Assembly: GCF_033978785.1 (NCBI RefSeq)
Contig: NC_084739.1
Location: forward strand, 56,542,335-56,606,334
DNA from: Entelurus aequoreus
Taxonomy: Eukaryota > Chordata > Actinopteri > Syngnathiformes > Syngnathidae
DNA: 64,000 bases
Direction of reading: 5' to 3'
This document shows, piece by piece, positions 1-11,059 of this stretch (the first letter of the stretch is position 1; every line of letters starts with the position of its first letter). Made by a program: the position numbers and the translations under genes. The notes under the pieces were generated by a model, which was given only the letters and a program-made list of their open reading frames with translations, made no database searches and was not told the origin of the DNA.

Positions 1-1250
1 GTCCCTGCCTTCAGCTAGTCACTTGGCTCTTTTGGAATATATTTCACTGTAATTGGCTCTCTCTCTCTCTTTCTCCTCAGTACAAATCAGCCTGTTCCCT
101 TGCCATTCATCACTGACCACTCTGCTCTCCTGTCTGTCAGACATTATTGCTGCTTGCAGATAGCTTGGGGTCCTTAGAGAAAATATCAGAAGAGAAAAGT
201 ACACAATTATCTTAATTATCTTTTTTATTCAGTCAGTCCTTCAATGAGTCCCAGTGTGTTGGCGATTAAGCAACGTTGGCATTCAATTAGCGACTTTTGG
301 CCATACATGGCTGGCGACTCAAAAAACTAGAAAAAAAGTACAAAAAGTTGTACAATTAATATCTTTATTATCCTTAATTCCCCTGAATCCTAGAGTGTGT
401 TGCAATTAAGCAACTTTGCTGCTAGGTTTAGCGACTCTTGTTTTGGGCATACCTGGCTAGCGACTACAAACATTATTCAGCAACTTTTTGGCTGTTAAGA
501 TTAACGTTAATAAATTAAATCCTAATACAATTTATTGTGTTGGTCTCGCCATCTTGCTATTAGGTACTTTGAATTCTTGTTGGTCTCTGCTAAGGTATCT
601 GGCTGTTGTCTTTGCCTTCAGTTAGTCACTTGGCTCTGGAATATATTTAACTGTACTTGGCTCTCTCTTTCTCCTCAGTACAAATCAGTCTGTTCCCTTG
701 CCATTTAGACATTTTCTTGATTGGATCATCACTGACCACTCTGCTCTCCTGCTGTCTATCAGACATTGTTGCTCCCATCATAGCTAGCAAGCTGCCTTGG
801 TGTCCTTTGTGAAAATATTTAGATAGAAGACTAAAGTGCACAAAGGTGTACAATTATTATCTTTTCAAAATATTTGTTTCACTGTCAGTGTGATTGACCG
901 ACTTTGCCGCTAGATTTCGCGTCTTTTGGCCATACCTGGCTAGCGACTGAAAACATCATTTAGCAACTTTTTGGTTGTGAAGATAAGAGGTAAAAGCAGA
1001 TCTGCCTGTTGGTCTTTCCACATTTTGCCATTTGGTACTTTGCACTCTTGTTGGTCACTCCAAGGCATTTGTCCCTGCCTTCAGCTAGTCACTTGGCTCT
1101 TTTGGAATATATTTCACTGTAATTGGCTCTCTCTCTCTTTCTCCTCAGTACAAATCAGTCTGTTCCCTTGCCATTTAGACATTTTCTTGATTCGATCATC
1201 ACTGACCACTCTGCTCTCCTGCTGTCTATCAGACGAATCAGTTGATTCTC
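1..1250. repeat. Direct repeats upstream of hAT gene
   Basis: Two modules recur here. Module P (TAGTCACTTGGCTCT, a CT-rich run, CTCCTCAGTACAAATCAG, then CACTGACCACTCTGCTCTCC) appears at about 1-170, 605-770 and 1075-1235. Module Q (GCAACTTT, TTAGCGACT, GGCCATACCTGGCTAGCGACT, AGCAACTTTTTGG) appears at about 255-320, 395-495 and 890-975. I see no coding signal in them. They sit directly upstream of the hAT-type ORF and may be its 5' subterminal or promoter repeats, which is inference. Confidence 0.7.
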
Positions 1251-1377
1251 TGCTCTCAATTGTCTATGCTAGTAAGCTGTTATTCTCTGCTTTGGAGTGT
1301 TGATGCTGGGTTGCTAGTTTTCTAAATCACCTCACACACTTGAAGGAAGCAGCACCGATCATAAACACACAAACAAA

Positions 1378-1378
<1 letters not shown>

Positions 1379-1426
<48 letters not shown>
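1379..1426. repeat. (CA)n microsatellite
   Basis: Uninterrupted CA dinucleotides run for about 45 bp. Read in frame with the downstream ORF they would give a His-Thr run, which argues that translation starts after the repeat. Confidence 0.95.
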
Positions 1427-1428
<2 letters not shown>

Positions 1429-1483
1429 TTGGTTTATCTGTTGTGATAGGCAAAGAGCCAATGTGCAAAGAAAGAAGGGAAAT

Positions 1484-4048
1484 ATGGATCATAAACGTTT
1501 AAGTGGAGGAGCTAGAAAAAAAATTCAGCAAGAAAAGAAAAAAAAGGAATCAGTTTTACTTGAGAGTGTTCCAAATATCTCCAGCTTCTTCAGTACAAAG
1601 ACATCTGCTGAAAGCAATTCTATAAATGCTACTGCAAATTCAGCTAAGGTTAGCAATGCACCTGAGCTAGCATGTAGCTCCCAAGATCCTGAGACCACTA
1701 CAAGTGTAGACACTGAACCAAATGCTTCTGATGCTTATGATTCAACCAATTCAGCAGTAGCCAGTTGCTCGGATGAATGTGAGGTCACTGCACCTCTGGA
1801 CAGCATAGAAAATGAGCTGAATCTTTCTTCAACACCATCTACAGTGACAACTCTACCTAGTGATCCCGCTAAATGGGCTGAGACCCTCACTGAGTCAATG
1901 AAGGAAGTTCTTATTCAAAGAGGTGCAAAATCATTTCACAACCGTCACAGCCATTATCCAGCTTCTGTGAGGAACAGTGGGCTAGGAGGCAAAACCCGAT
2001 GCCTAAACAATGAACATTTTACTTCACACTTGCCCAATGGACAACGAGTACAAAGAGAGTGGCTGATGTACTCTCCCTCTACTGGTAATGTTTACTGCTT
2101 TGCATGCAAACTGTTTTCCCCAAAAACGCATTCTTTTGTGACAGGCTATTGTGATTGGAAACACTCAGAAAGATTTGGTGAACATGAGCGAAGTGCTGAG
2201 CACATAACCTGCATGCAAGCAGTCTTGAACCGCGCCAAAGGTGCCACAGTTGATGCAGACCTGTTCAAACAGTTTCAGGCAGAGAGCAGCTATTGGAGGC
2301 AGGTGTTACAAAGAGTTGTTGCAGTCATTAAATTCCTTGCAGAAAGGGGCCTTGCATTTAGGGGTAAAAATGAATCGTTAGGGTCTCCTCTCAATGGGAA
2401 CTACCTTGGTATTCTGGAGGTCCTGGCTGAATTTGATCCCTTTCTAAAGGATCACATCAGAAAGTTTGGGCAGATGGGTCGAGGTAATACCTCATATCTG
2501 TCCTCCACCATTTGTGAGGAATTCATTGAATTGATGGGTGCAAAAACCAAACAGGCTATAGCAGATGAACTGCAAGCAAGCAAATACTACTCTATCATTG
2601 TGGATTCAACCCCAGATTTATCTCATGTGGACCAATTGACATTCATATTCCGTTTTGTTAGCAAAGAGGGCAGTGTTGTTGAACGCTTTGTGGGTTTTGA
2701 GCCCATTACTAGCCATACAGGTGAAAGTTTGGCTAACTGTGTCATGTCTGTGTTGGAAAATCTAGGGTTAGAGCTGTCAAATTGCAGGGGGCAGGCTTAT
2801 GATAATGCCAGCAACATGTCAGGGAGGTATAATGGGTTGCAGGCTCACTTAAAGAAAAGCAACCCATTAATACACTATATTCCATGTGCAGCTCACTCTT
2901 TGAATTTGGTGGGAGTCAACAGCATTGACAGATGTGGAAATGAAGTCTCTAAGTATTTTGACTTGATTCAGTCTATTTACAACTTCACAACTGCATCCAC
3001 ACACCGATGGGACAGGGTATTTGGCAATTCCAACATAGATCTCACACTTAAAGCTTTATCCAACACGCGTTGGAGTTGCCGTGCAGAATCTACCAAAGCA
3101 CTGTGGCAGAACTACAGTAAAATAAAAGCAGCACTACAGGTTATTTCCACTGATGACACAGAGAAACGAGACACACGAACTGAAGCTGACAGTCTAGTGC
3201 GGAAGCTGGATTCACTTGAGATGGCCTTCATGGCAGGCTTTTGGGACACTGTTCTGTCCAGATTTCAGGCCACAAGTCTGCAACTTCAAAAAGCAGACAT
3301 GGACCTTGGTACAGCAGTTAGATTGCTGGAATCTCTGCGCACCTTTGTTCTCTCCCAAAGAGATCTATTTGATCATTTTGAGCAGAAAGCCTTAAACATG
3401 TTGGGTGGCACCCCATCTTACAGGGCTGAACGGACGAGGAAACGTAAAAAGTTTGCTGATGAATCAGCATCCCCAGATGTTGTGCTTGAGGGAAGGCAAC
3501 TGTTTCAAATAGAGACATTTATTGCCTCTATTGATCAACTGAGTTCAAGCCTTAATCACCGTCTGGAGGCCTACAAACATCTGAACAATTTGTTCAGTGT
3601 CCTTTTCTCTTTGGATACAGAGTCCAATGCTTCAGTCCTTCACAAGGCCAAGATTCTCACTGAATCATACCCATCTGACCTCAATGAAAGTCTTGGACAG
3701 GAGCTTATACAGTTCAAATCTTTTATACAGCTCAACAACACTGATGAGGAGAGGACCCCTTCAGGACTGCTCAAAACAATAATACATTTTGGACTACAGC
3801 CTACGTTTCCTAATACATACATTGCGCTACAGATTTTTCTCACTCTACCGGTCAGTAACTGTGAGGGAGAACGCTCATTCTCTCTTTTGTCAAGAGTAAA
3901 AAATGAGCTGCGCACAAGAATGACTCAGAAAAGATTAAATGCGTTATCTCTAATGGCAATTGAGAGTGAGCTGACAAGAGAGTTGGACTTCAATGATGTG
4001 GTGGATGATTTTGCAAAATTGAAAGCACGAAAGAAACCCCTTGCTTAA
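1484..4048 (+). CDS. hAT-superfamily transposase, ZMYM1/DUF4371 type
   Basis: An uninterrupted 854-codon frame for a DNA-transposon transposase, either still intact or a domesticated derivative. I chose the ATG at 1484 (MDHKRLSGG); the frame opens further upstream only through a TTG and a translated CA repeat. The N-terminus is basic (GGARKKIQQEKKKKES) and then Ser/Thr-rich. At residues about 155-245 is a TTF-type zinc finger (YCFACKLFS followed by HERSAEHITCM). A DUF4371/RNase H-like core follows, with candidate catalytic Asp in IIVDSTPDLS (about 370) and YDNASNMSG (about 440), then NTRWSCRAES (about 527). The C-terminus has the hAT dimerisation block (LPVSNCEGERSFSLLSRVKN, about 788-828). 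These features are as in ZMYM1-like fish proteins. The length is normal for the family and there are no frameshifts. It would lie inside ltbp1 intron 1, antisense to that gene. I could not fix both terminal inverted repeats, so mobility is unknown. Confidence 0.85.
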   Translation: MDHKRLSGGARKKIQQEKKKKESVLLESVPNISSFFSTKTSAESNSINATANSAKVSNAPELACSSQDPETTTSVDTEPNASDAYDSTNSAVASCSDECEVTAPLDSIENELNLSSTPSTVTTLPSDPAKWAETLTESMKEVLIQRGAKSFHNRHSHYPASVRNSGLGGKTRCLNNEHFTSHLPNGQRVQREWLMYSPSTGNVYCFACKLFSPKTHSFVTGYCDWKHSERFGEHERSAEHITCMQAVLNRAKGATVDADLFKQFQAESSYWRQVLQRVVAVIKFLAERGLAFRGKNESLGSPLNGNYLGILEVLAEFDPFLKDHIRKFGQMGRGNTSYLSSTICEEFIELMGAKTKQAIADELQASKYYSIIVDSTPDLSHVDQLTFIFRFVSKEGSVVERFVGFEPITSHTGESLANCVMSVLENLGLELSNCRGQAYDNASNMSGRYNGLQAHLKKSNPLIHYIPCAAHSLNLVGVNSIDRCGNEVSKYFDLIQSIYNFTTASTHRWDRVFGNSNIDLTLKALSNTRWSCRAESTKALWQNYSKIKAALQVISTDDTEKRDTRTEADSLVRKLDSLEMAFMAGFWDTVLSRFQATSLQLQKADMDLGTAVRLLESLRTFVLSQRDLFDHFEQKALNMLGGTPSYRAERTRKRKKFADESASPDVVLEGRQLFQIETFIASIDQLSSSLNHRLEAYKHLNNLFSVLFSLDTESNASVLHKAKILTESYPSDLNESLGQELIQFKSFIQLNNTDEERTPSGLLKTIIHFGLQPTFPNTYIALQIFLTLPVSNCEGERSFSLLSRVKNELRTRMTQKRLNALSLMAIESELTRELDFNDVVDDFAKLKARKKPLA

Positions 4049-4275
4049 AGGTGCACTGTGTAAGATTTTTAGGTTATTTCCAGAATTCACCCATTCACTA
4101 ATGTTAGGCTACCTGTTTTCATGAATACTTACCACCACCATAAAATTCTAAGTATCCATTATGACTTGGAGAATTGCACTTTTGCCATTTCTGGGAAGTG
4201 TCACCTGGATTGTGAAGATAGGATTGACTTTAGGCAGAAGCTTGGTGCTTTCTCTGGCAAACTGAACCTCAAGCT

Positions 4276-4864
4276 TCATTCTCTGCAGCTTTGCATTCTT
4301 GTGCAGACTTTCATCCACAAGGAACTTTTCAACTTCCCCACTATCGTGAAGGGGCCATCAAAAGATTTCAGTGTGTCCAGCATGTCTAGTCTCTTACTCT
4401 CCTTTCTTTGAGCCATCTCTTGTTTCTCATCTGCCCTACTCTCGAATTTTGCCTTCATGAATTTACTCCAGTTGAGTTCAACCTCCCTTTTTGCTTGTGC
4501 TGCTGCCTTGAAACCTCTGAAGCTCCTGGCTCTTCTGTAAAATTATTGACCTATTGACTGCGTTCAGTGTGCCCAACTTCTTCAGTTTGTAGTCCACCTT
4601 GCCACATTGTCTCTCCATCCCAATGTTGTGCACAGGGGTGCCATCAATGTTACTAGCCTGTTCACTGACAGGGTCCATTGGGAAGGTCTCCTCATCCATC
4701 CTCTGCCTGGCCAGGACAGTCTTCAGATGGGGCAGCATGAGATCTGTCAGCTGCTTCACTTCATCCAAGTATTCGGCAGCCACGTCTGACACTGAGTTCA
4801 GGACATGTCCAGTGCCTGTCCAGCCACTATAGCATTCTTGGAAATGGGCTATCTTGACCTGCAT
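4276..4864 (-). pseudogene. Decayed coding remnant of unknown family
   Basis: Two adjacent minus-strand open stretches (4864-4478 and 4458-4276) read as a hydrophilic, charged protein. Recognisable pieces are VKIAHFQECYSGW, LPHLKTVLARQRMDEETFP, then RADEKQEMAQRKESKRLDML and LKSFDGPFTIVG. They are in different frames, so at least one frameshift separates them. I do not recognise the family. The position, opposite in strand to the hAT gene and just past its stop, suggests either a second gene of the same element or a separate transposon fragment. Confidence 0.35.
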
Positions 4865-5394
4865 GCAGCCCTTGTACCATGAACTGGCCTACACCTTTCT
4901 TTGTGGTGCTCTCCGATGCATGTTATCATTTTACCTTTCTCCTTCTCCTCAAGCTTAACCACAAATAGATACAGACTTTGAGCCTCAATTTGCTGCACAG
5001 CTGCCGTTATGCCAATGTGTTTTCCTAAGATATTATTTTATTTTTAATGATAGAAGGGAGGAAAAGGGGGCAAAAATCATGTCCGATTTAGTTTTTTGGG
5101 TGGGTTGGGGGGTTTATTTCATGATAGCTACCAACTTCCAATACATAATATCTCTCAAATGAACCAATGCACCATCACTGAAGTGGGCGTAATCATTTTC
5201 AAAAATGTTTATTTTTAGGCCATTTATCCCCTCCCCCTGTGTCTGTGTGAAACCTGTGCTTGTCAGTGTCTGTGTGGTATACCTAATAGTGTGTGTGCAG
5301 TATGTGCACTCTTCTGTACAGTACAGTGTGCATGTCTGTTCACAGTATACAGTATTTCTTGCATAGTGCGTGCGTGTGTGTGCGCCCACACGCG

Positions 5395-5461
5395 CGGGGG
5401 GTTGAGGGGCCAAGACCATGTCAGGCCCAGGGGGCCAAAATTTCTTAATCCGCCCCTGGCT
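5395..5461 (-). mobile_element. hAT-like terminal fragment
   Basis: Read on the minus strand this begins CAGGGGCGGATTAAG and continues with a stretch rich in GGCCC. CAGGGGCGGA ends are typical of teleost hAT elements. The matching other end was not found, so this is a boundary only. Confidence 0.45.
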
Positions 5462-6395
5462 GTCGCAACGTTCTTAAAGCAACCGCAGCACATACATACT
5501 GTATATATGACATCTCCCTTTTTTAACTTTTGTTTTTCTTTCTTTGTAAACAAAACAAAATCACACTGTATATGTGTTGTCTGTCTAATTATAAATAATG
5601 CAGACGAGGCGTGTTGGCTGAGTTCTTGACGTTTACTTTCACAGCGTGCTCATAACCTCATTCTTAGCTGCCGGGTGACGACATGCAACAACACTTTTCG
5701 GGGCTACCGCGCATGCTCGTCACTCCCGTTGCATGCTGGGTAGTGTAGTAGTTATTTTCCCTAGCTCATAACATCACATCTTTCCCCCTATAAAGAAAGA
5801 TTTTAACTCAATAAAGAGTATTTCTTTTTTTAGCTTTAACTTTTCATTTTTTAGCATTGTAACCACATTTGCAAACAACTTTTCTCTTCATAGAATTTTC
5901 TTTCAATAAAGAAATAAAGTGCAAAAATATTAAAGCATCATAGCAAACAGTTATGTCAAATAGCAGCAGAAGTGCACTCTTTGGAGAGCTGTATCATTTT
6001 CAGTTTTGTGCCCAAGGGACTGATTTTATTTAACACTATATTATTATTTATACACCTATAGTGATCACAGAGACAGGTTGTTTTTGTGTTACTGTATAGA
6101 TTTGTTTTTCTGAAAAATCCCACTTAATATACTTTGGGTAACAACAGTCAATATTTATTTATTTTATTGTATTTTTTTAGGGGGGTAACAGTCAATATTT
6201 ATCTATTTATTAGATTTTATTTTTTTCTTATATAATAAAAGTGGGCTTTTGTTAAACCAAATATTGTGTGTTTTTTTCCATATACAACAACCTATCTGGA
6301 CTCGATAAGAGAATCGATAAGGAATCGGTTCGATAAGAGGATTCGATAATAGGCTCAAACTCGATAATTTCTTATCAAACATCTTCCCTAGTTGT
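5462..6395. mobile_element. Non-autonomous DNA element, unclassified
   Basis: A non-coding block that ends in a run of CGATAAG/TCGAT motifs at about 6300-6380, a signature I know from interspersed teleost repeats. The interior is AT-rich with poly-T runs. No ORF with family similarity is visible. Confidence 0.5.
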
Positions 6396-7784
6396 GATAT
6401 TCACGAACGAACCAACTCTATTGAGTGGCTCATTGACATGAACAATAGGTTTATTTTTATTTTACATGTGAGGAAATATTTGCATTTACATCTCACTCTG
6501 TAAACCAGGGCAGAAACAGCGGCAGCTTTGCACAGAGTGGGTGTGCGTCTCCTCTCTGCCCTGACTGAAGTGGAATGGAACTGTGTTGTCATTGCACCTA
6601 AAAGTACAACAAAGCTGTCTAAAAACAGACAATCCGTGGACAGATGACCGCCTGTGAGGAAAGGCTCACCACAGCACCACTTGTACGTTGAGGACATTGT
6701 TAGAGTGATACACACTTTCTTGTGTCCAAAACCTCCCAAAAAAATCGCTAAATTTGTCGCTCGCCACTTTTGAGAAAATAAGTCACTAAGAGGAGTTCGA
6801 GAGATTCTAGATTTAGCAACAAAGTCACCAAGTTGGCAACACTGCGCTGTGGTGTGTGTGAAAGATAGAGAGGACAAAACCCGCCTTACATTGCTTCTGA
6901 TTGGTTTACATTGTGTGGTACCTTCCGTGGTTGGCTAGATTTAGGCACAACAACTTATAGATTTGTCTGGGATTCGTTATTTCAGTCAGGTACTCAGAGT
7001 TAATTGAACTACGGCAAGCCGCAAAGAAAAAAGTTTATTATTATGAAAAAAATAAAGGGAATGGAGAAATATAAGCGTGAGAAATGTCAAGTGTAGCATG
7101 AAAGTGTGAGGCTCAGCAGCTCTGCCGGGGGATATGTATAATGATAAACGGTATTAATGATAAACCGCAGTAACTCTCCCCATGGTTAATATGACAGTCC
7201 TAAATTAAAATTATTGTTATTGATGACTGACAGCAGCACTTTGATAAACTTACGGACCGGCTAGCTCGAGCTCTCTATCTAGCTTGCATGTTAATATGAA
7301 TCCAAGCGACGTCTTTCCCCATTTAGAAACATCATACCCAATTTTAAACTTGTATAAATACACTGCTGTGTGAGCAACTAAGATATTCAATTGTGTACAT
7401 TAAACCAACGGGCTGTGCTCTTTTACAGTGATGGAGCTATAATTGGATGTGCAACACTCGTTTTGCCTTACGCACTAAAACCTTTACAAATCAAAATAAA
7501 AGAAGATAAAGATATTTAAACACTCAATTAACCATAATAATAATTATTTAATTTTAATGTTTCTTCTACCAATAAAATAAATTGTAAACTACTTTATTTT
7601 TGAAAGAACACTTAAAAGATTTCTCTATGTGTATTAGTACTTTTTGTGTATAAGTACTTTATGAGCACTTTCAACAATCCTACAATAATGTTTCAGTTAT
7701 GAAATGTTCATATTGTTATATCCATCCTAACGAGTAACCCAACATGCGAGTGTTTTGAGATGTGAGCTGTCTCTTAGCTAATTG
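6396..7784. other. Gene-free AT-rich stretch with repeat debris
   Basis: No coding or RNA gene is seen. At about 6720-6850 a module with CGCTAAATTTGTCGCTCGCCAC and CACCAAGTTGGCAAC resembles the GCGACT-type modules at the start of the window and is probably repeat-derived. The rest is low-complexity AT-rich DNA. Confidence 0.5.
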
Positions 7785-8099
7785 TTATGCAGTGTTTCCC
7801 CCAGAAAATTTGTTTGTGGTGACTCTCCAGGGGGAGGGGACCGGGGAAGGGGGTGGGTGGGTGTAAGGATCGCTGTAACTCGGCCTGTCGCCATCACGTC
7901 TCCACCTCGTCGCTGCCACCACAGCCTGGGGGGCAATAGACTACAGACTGCGGTGAAGGAGGCCACCTTTGTCGCGTGAGGAAGCCTACAACTTTTGGTT
8001 GTGTTTTCCGCTCCATTTGCTGAATGGCGATATACGATATACATCTCAATATTTTTTCCGTAAAGTAAAACCAAAACAGTCCTAGTTACCTGAGATACT

Positions 8100-8215
8100 A
8101 AGTACGTCATTATTATGACTTAGTAATTTACTAAGTCAAAATAATGACAAAATAATGGCTTACTAAGTCAAAATAATGACTTACAAAGTCAAATTAATGA
8201 CTTACTATAAGTAAG
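8100..8215. repeat. Degenerate AAGTCAAAATAATGACTTA repeats
   Basis: Several copies of a near-palindromic motif of about 20 bp built on AAGTCA/TGACTT are arranged head to tail inside the 7790-9200 element. Confidence 0.8.
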
Positions 8216-8951
8216 CGTTTGCAATAAGCGTTTGAAAAAAAAGAGTTAAAAGTGGGGCCACATGCTGACATATGTTCAACTCATCATGTTTAATTTATTA
8301 CAGCATTTGGGAAGCCTATAGTTGATTTTTATTATGTAAATGTTATATTTTTATCAACATGTGATAGCAGGGACCCTGCCATTCAAAACTAAGCTGCTAC
8401 ATGACTAATGATTAATGTAACTATAGCTGAAAAAAATACTACAATAGCAATAGGAGAGACTATTCATCCCTGAACACCATGGAGTTCATGTAGGCTTTAT
8501 GATGCGGTTACATATTATATCAACTATCAGAGACAGCTTCAGGAAACTCTTCATTTAACATAATGTTTTTTTTTGCTGCTTCAACACAGCTCAATCAACA
8601 CAGAAAAAGGTAAAGTGAAATAACTTAGTTGTTAACTGTAGGTCAATAATGCTTGTCTTTCTCTCAGACAGACAGGGCTTTGCTGTCCGTAACACACACA
8701 CATACGCACGCACACACACACCGCACATTGAGCTAATGTTACGCTAAAAGCTAATTAGCCTTCACCTCAAGGACTGCGAGCGAGCTGAGCTGCCGTTTAT
8801 GTTTCTAGAACATCAACGGTGTGATGTTACTAGTAGTTGACTTGGAAGTGTTTATTATACTTTGGGGGAGAGTCCGCTGCATTATGCTCACCTGCTAAAC
8901 ACCTTTCTGCTCACCCACCGTCTCTCCTCTCTGCCCGCCTGAGCACTGACT

Positions 8952-9023
8952 ACATGCGCGCTGAGTACGCACTGCTGATTGGCTTTTACATGCGCTCTGA
9001 ATACGCACTGCTGATTGGCTGTT
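8952..9023. repeat. 36-bp tandem duplication
   Basis: Two adjacent 36-bp units, each starting TACATGCGC and containing TACGCACTGCTGATTGGCT, differ at only a few positions. They lie inside the 7790-9200 element. Confidence 0.9.
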
Positions 9024-9149
9024 ACTGCTCTGCGTGTAACCAATCAGATGGTTCTGTGGGTGGGACAATGCTGGGTGCTGCAGAGACGTACTGAGAGAGG
9101 CAGAGGCAGAACTAAGCAGCTTGTTAAGACTTTAGTTTAGGCGGTGGCT

Positions 9150-9183
9150 CTTTGTTGTTAAGGCGGCTGCCTTAACAACAAAG
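9150..9183. repeat. Perfect 15-bp inverted repeat
   Basis: CTTTGTTGTTAAGGC at 9150-9164 is followed by the 4-nt loop GGCT and its exact reverse complement at 9169-9183. It lies just inside the right end of the 7790-9200 element. Confidence 0.95.
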
Positions 9184-9419
9184 CGCTGCGGGAAACCCTG
9201 TTATGCTTTTAAAGAACTTCCCCACCACAAGTTGGCGTAGCGATTGTCACACTGAGGCTCGTAAGACCCGACCAAAACATTCTGTTTTACTCTCTAGCAT
9301 TAGCTTATAGCTAGGGAACGACATAAATTTGTTTTTCCAAGCATGGGAAGGAAGAAATTGAATGAAATACAATGCTGAGAAGAAGTGGATGATAGTCATT
9401 GAATTGAAGAAAGAAATGG

Positions 9420-9560
9420 ATGAATGGATGGATCATTATTGTCATTGCACAATTACAACAAAACGTTGTTTTCAGCACAAACCCGTTCAAGATTAGACAA
9501 ACGAACACTGTACAGAACCCTAATAGTTCGCCACCACGGCGCTCTGTAAAAGGTGAGAAA
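9420..9560. mobile_element. LINE/SINE 3'-tail-like fragment
   Basis: ATTATTGTCATTGCACAA, ACAACAAAA, CAGCACAAACCCGTTCAAGA and the downstream CGCCACCACGG match in order another block in this window at 60238-60370. Two copies in the same order indicate an interspersed retroposon tail. Confidence 0.6.
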
Positions 9561-9570
9561 AAGGTAGACA

Positions 9571-9995
9571 CAGCCATTGAAGAGGAGTGGACCAACATTC
9601 CACAGACCACAATCAACAACCTGATATGCGAAGGAGATGTGTTGCACTGCATGAGGCAAATGGTGGTCACACCAGATACTGACTGCTTTTCTGACCCCCC
9701 AGACACATAACAACGCAAAACTGCCCATTCCAGAGTGGCCTTATATTGTTGGCAGCCTGAGGCACACCTGTGCAATAATCAGGATGTTTAATCAGCATCT
9801 TGATATGCCACACCTGTGGGGTGGGATGGATTATCTTGGCAAACAAGAAATGCTCACTAACAGATTTAGACATATTTGTGAACAATATTTGAGAGGAATA
9901 GGTCTTTTGTTTATATGGTACAAGTTTTAGATTTTTGAGTTCAACTCATGAAAAATGTTAGCAAACACAAAACTGTTGCGTTTATATGTTTATAT
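9571..9995 (+). pseudogene. Tc1-like transposon 3' relic
   Basis: The start reads AIEEEWTNIPQTTINNL, the C-terminal end of a Tc1-type DD34E transposase. A small deletion (about 8 nt, near 9630) shifts the frame before the family's usual stop at 9680-9682. The downstream block to about 9995 (GAGTGGCC, GCACACCTGTGCAATAATCA, CATCTTGATATGCCACACCT, GTTGCGTTTATAT) is the 3' non-coding part and terminal repeat of this well-known fish element. The 5' nine-tenths is missing. Confidence 0.85.
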
Positions 9996-10149
9996 GTTTC
10001 AAATGCATCATGACACTAAAGTCTCACTCTTGTCATTTTCTGAAACTTGGCAGCCTGGGATTATCACTATTTGAATCCTTCTTTTTGATCAAATGAAACA
10101 TTTTTCGGAGACATTAAACTTGCTTTCAAGGGGGTTATCAATTGTCACT

Positions 10150-10450
10150 GAACTTGAACTTGTATGTTAGGTCTAAAAACATGTGTTCAGTATATCAGCC
10201 TTATAATGAAGGCAACACCTGTGGAATGTCTAAATTATGGTGGACACGAGAACCCAGTAGTCCTGAGGTGGGGTCGTGATGTAATTTTTTGAGGCATGCA
10301 ATATAGAGGCGCCTTTAAGCACTTCCTGAAGAACATTCTCATGTTGGCTGTCTTTAAATAAAGACTAGAAATAAACAGCAACTGTGTGTTCCTTGCATTT
10401 GCCACATTGGTTACACTGACGAGCACACTCCTGCACGCTCCTGCACACTA
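10150..10450 (+). repeat. Possible LTR end of the plus-strand gypsy relic
   Basis: This holds CTTTAAATAAAGACTAG, an AATAAA-type polyadenylation signal, followed about 100 bp later by ACACTACAGTGGCGAAC, which resembles an LTR end plus a primer-binding site. A second copy of the LTR was not found, so the call rests on layout and on the gypsy pol remains just downstream. Confidence 0.35.
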
Positions 10451-11059
10451 CAGTGGCGAACAAACTCCCGCAGCCCACAATGAGTTTTGTGGCAGACACG
10501 CTACCAGAGTTTTCACTGAGCGGACCGGCCTCATGAAAACAACTGGCAAATAAAATGAGTCACTCAGTATTATAAAAGACGTGTATGAATATTTTAATTG
10601 TCGGCTATTTGGAGACACTACATCCAAAATTGAATTTGAAGAAGATAACATTCAGTGCAGAATAACGCCATTATTGTTTTTCCCTGTGATTTTTTTTTGT
10701 GTTTGAAGATAATTCCCGAAGAGCAGCAACACTTGAAATAGACTACTTTTTAAATATTACCAGACACAGACACATTAAGTATGTTTACACGTAGTATCGG
10801 TGACGGATCGGTATTGCCGATACCAGCCTGAATTTTGCTGGATCGGAAAGAAAATCAGTGGTATCGCACATTAATAGCGCTTACCCAGCTCCATGGGACA
10901 ACCGCAACGGGCTCCAGAGAGGTGCTGAGAGGTCGCCTTTTTAGGGCCACATCTTCCTGCCTCCTCCCATGCAGCGAGAACAACGGGAGAAACTTCCCGC
11001 CTGAACATGTCTGCAACGTCTGTCTCGTCTTACAGCCATTATTGGAGAATCAGAGTCAG

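Larger units (their letters stand above)
7790..9200. mobile_element. Non-autonomous DNA transposon (hAT/Charlie-like ends)
   Basis: A 1.4-kb element with imperfect terminal inverted repeats CAGTGTTTCCCCCAG (left) and, as reverse complement of the right end, CAGGGTTTCCCGCAG. TTATG lies directly outside both ends (7785-7789, 9201-9205), giving a short target duplication. hAT elements normally make 8 bp, so the class is tentative. It contains TGACTTA-rich mini-repeats (8100-8215), a 36-bp tandem pair (8952-9023) and a 15-bp hairpin (9150-9183). No transposase is encoded. Confidence 0.7.

Noticed and set aside
1340..1483. N-terminal extension of the hAT ORF from a TTG codon
   Set aside because: It only extends through a translated (CA)n repeat giving His-Thr; the first ATG with normal basic sequence is at 1484.
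6401..6877. 158-codon minus-strand open frame
   Set aside because: It covers the GCTAAATTTGTCGC repeat module, has no recognisable domain and no splice or promoter context.
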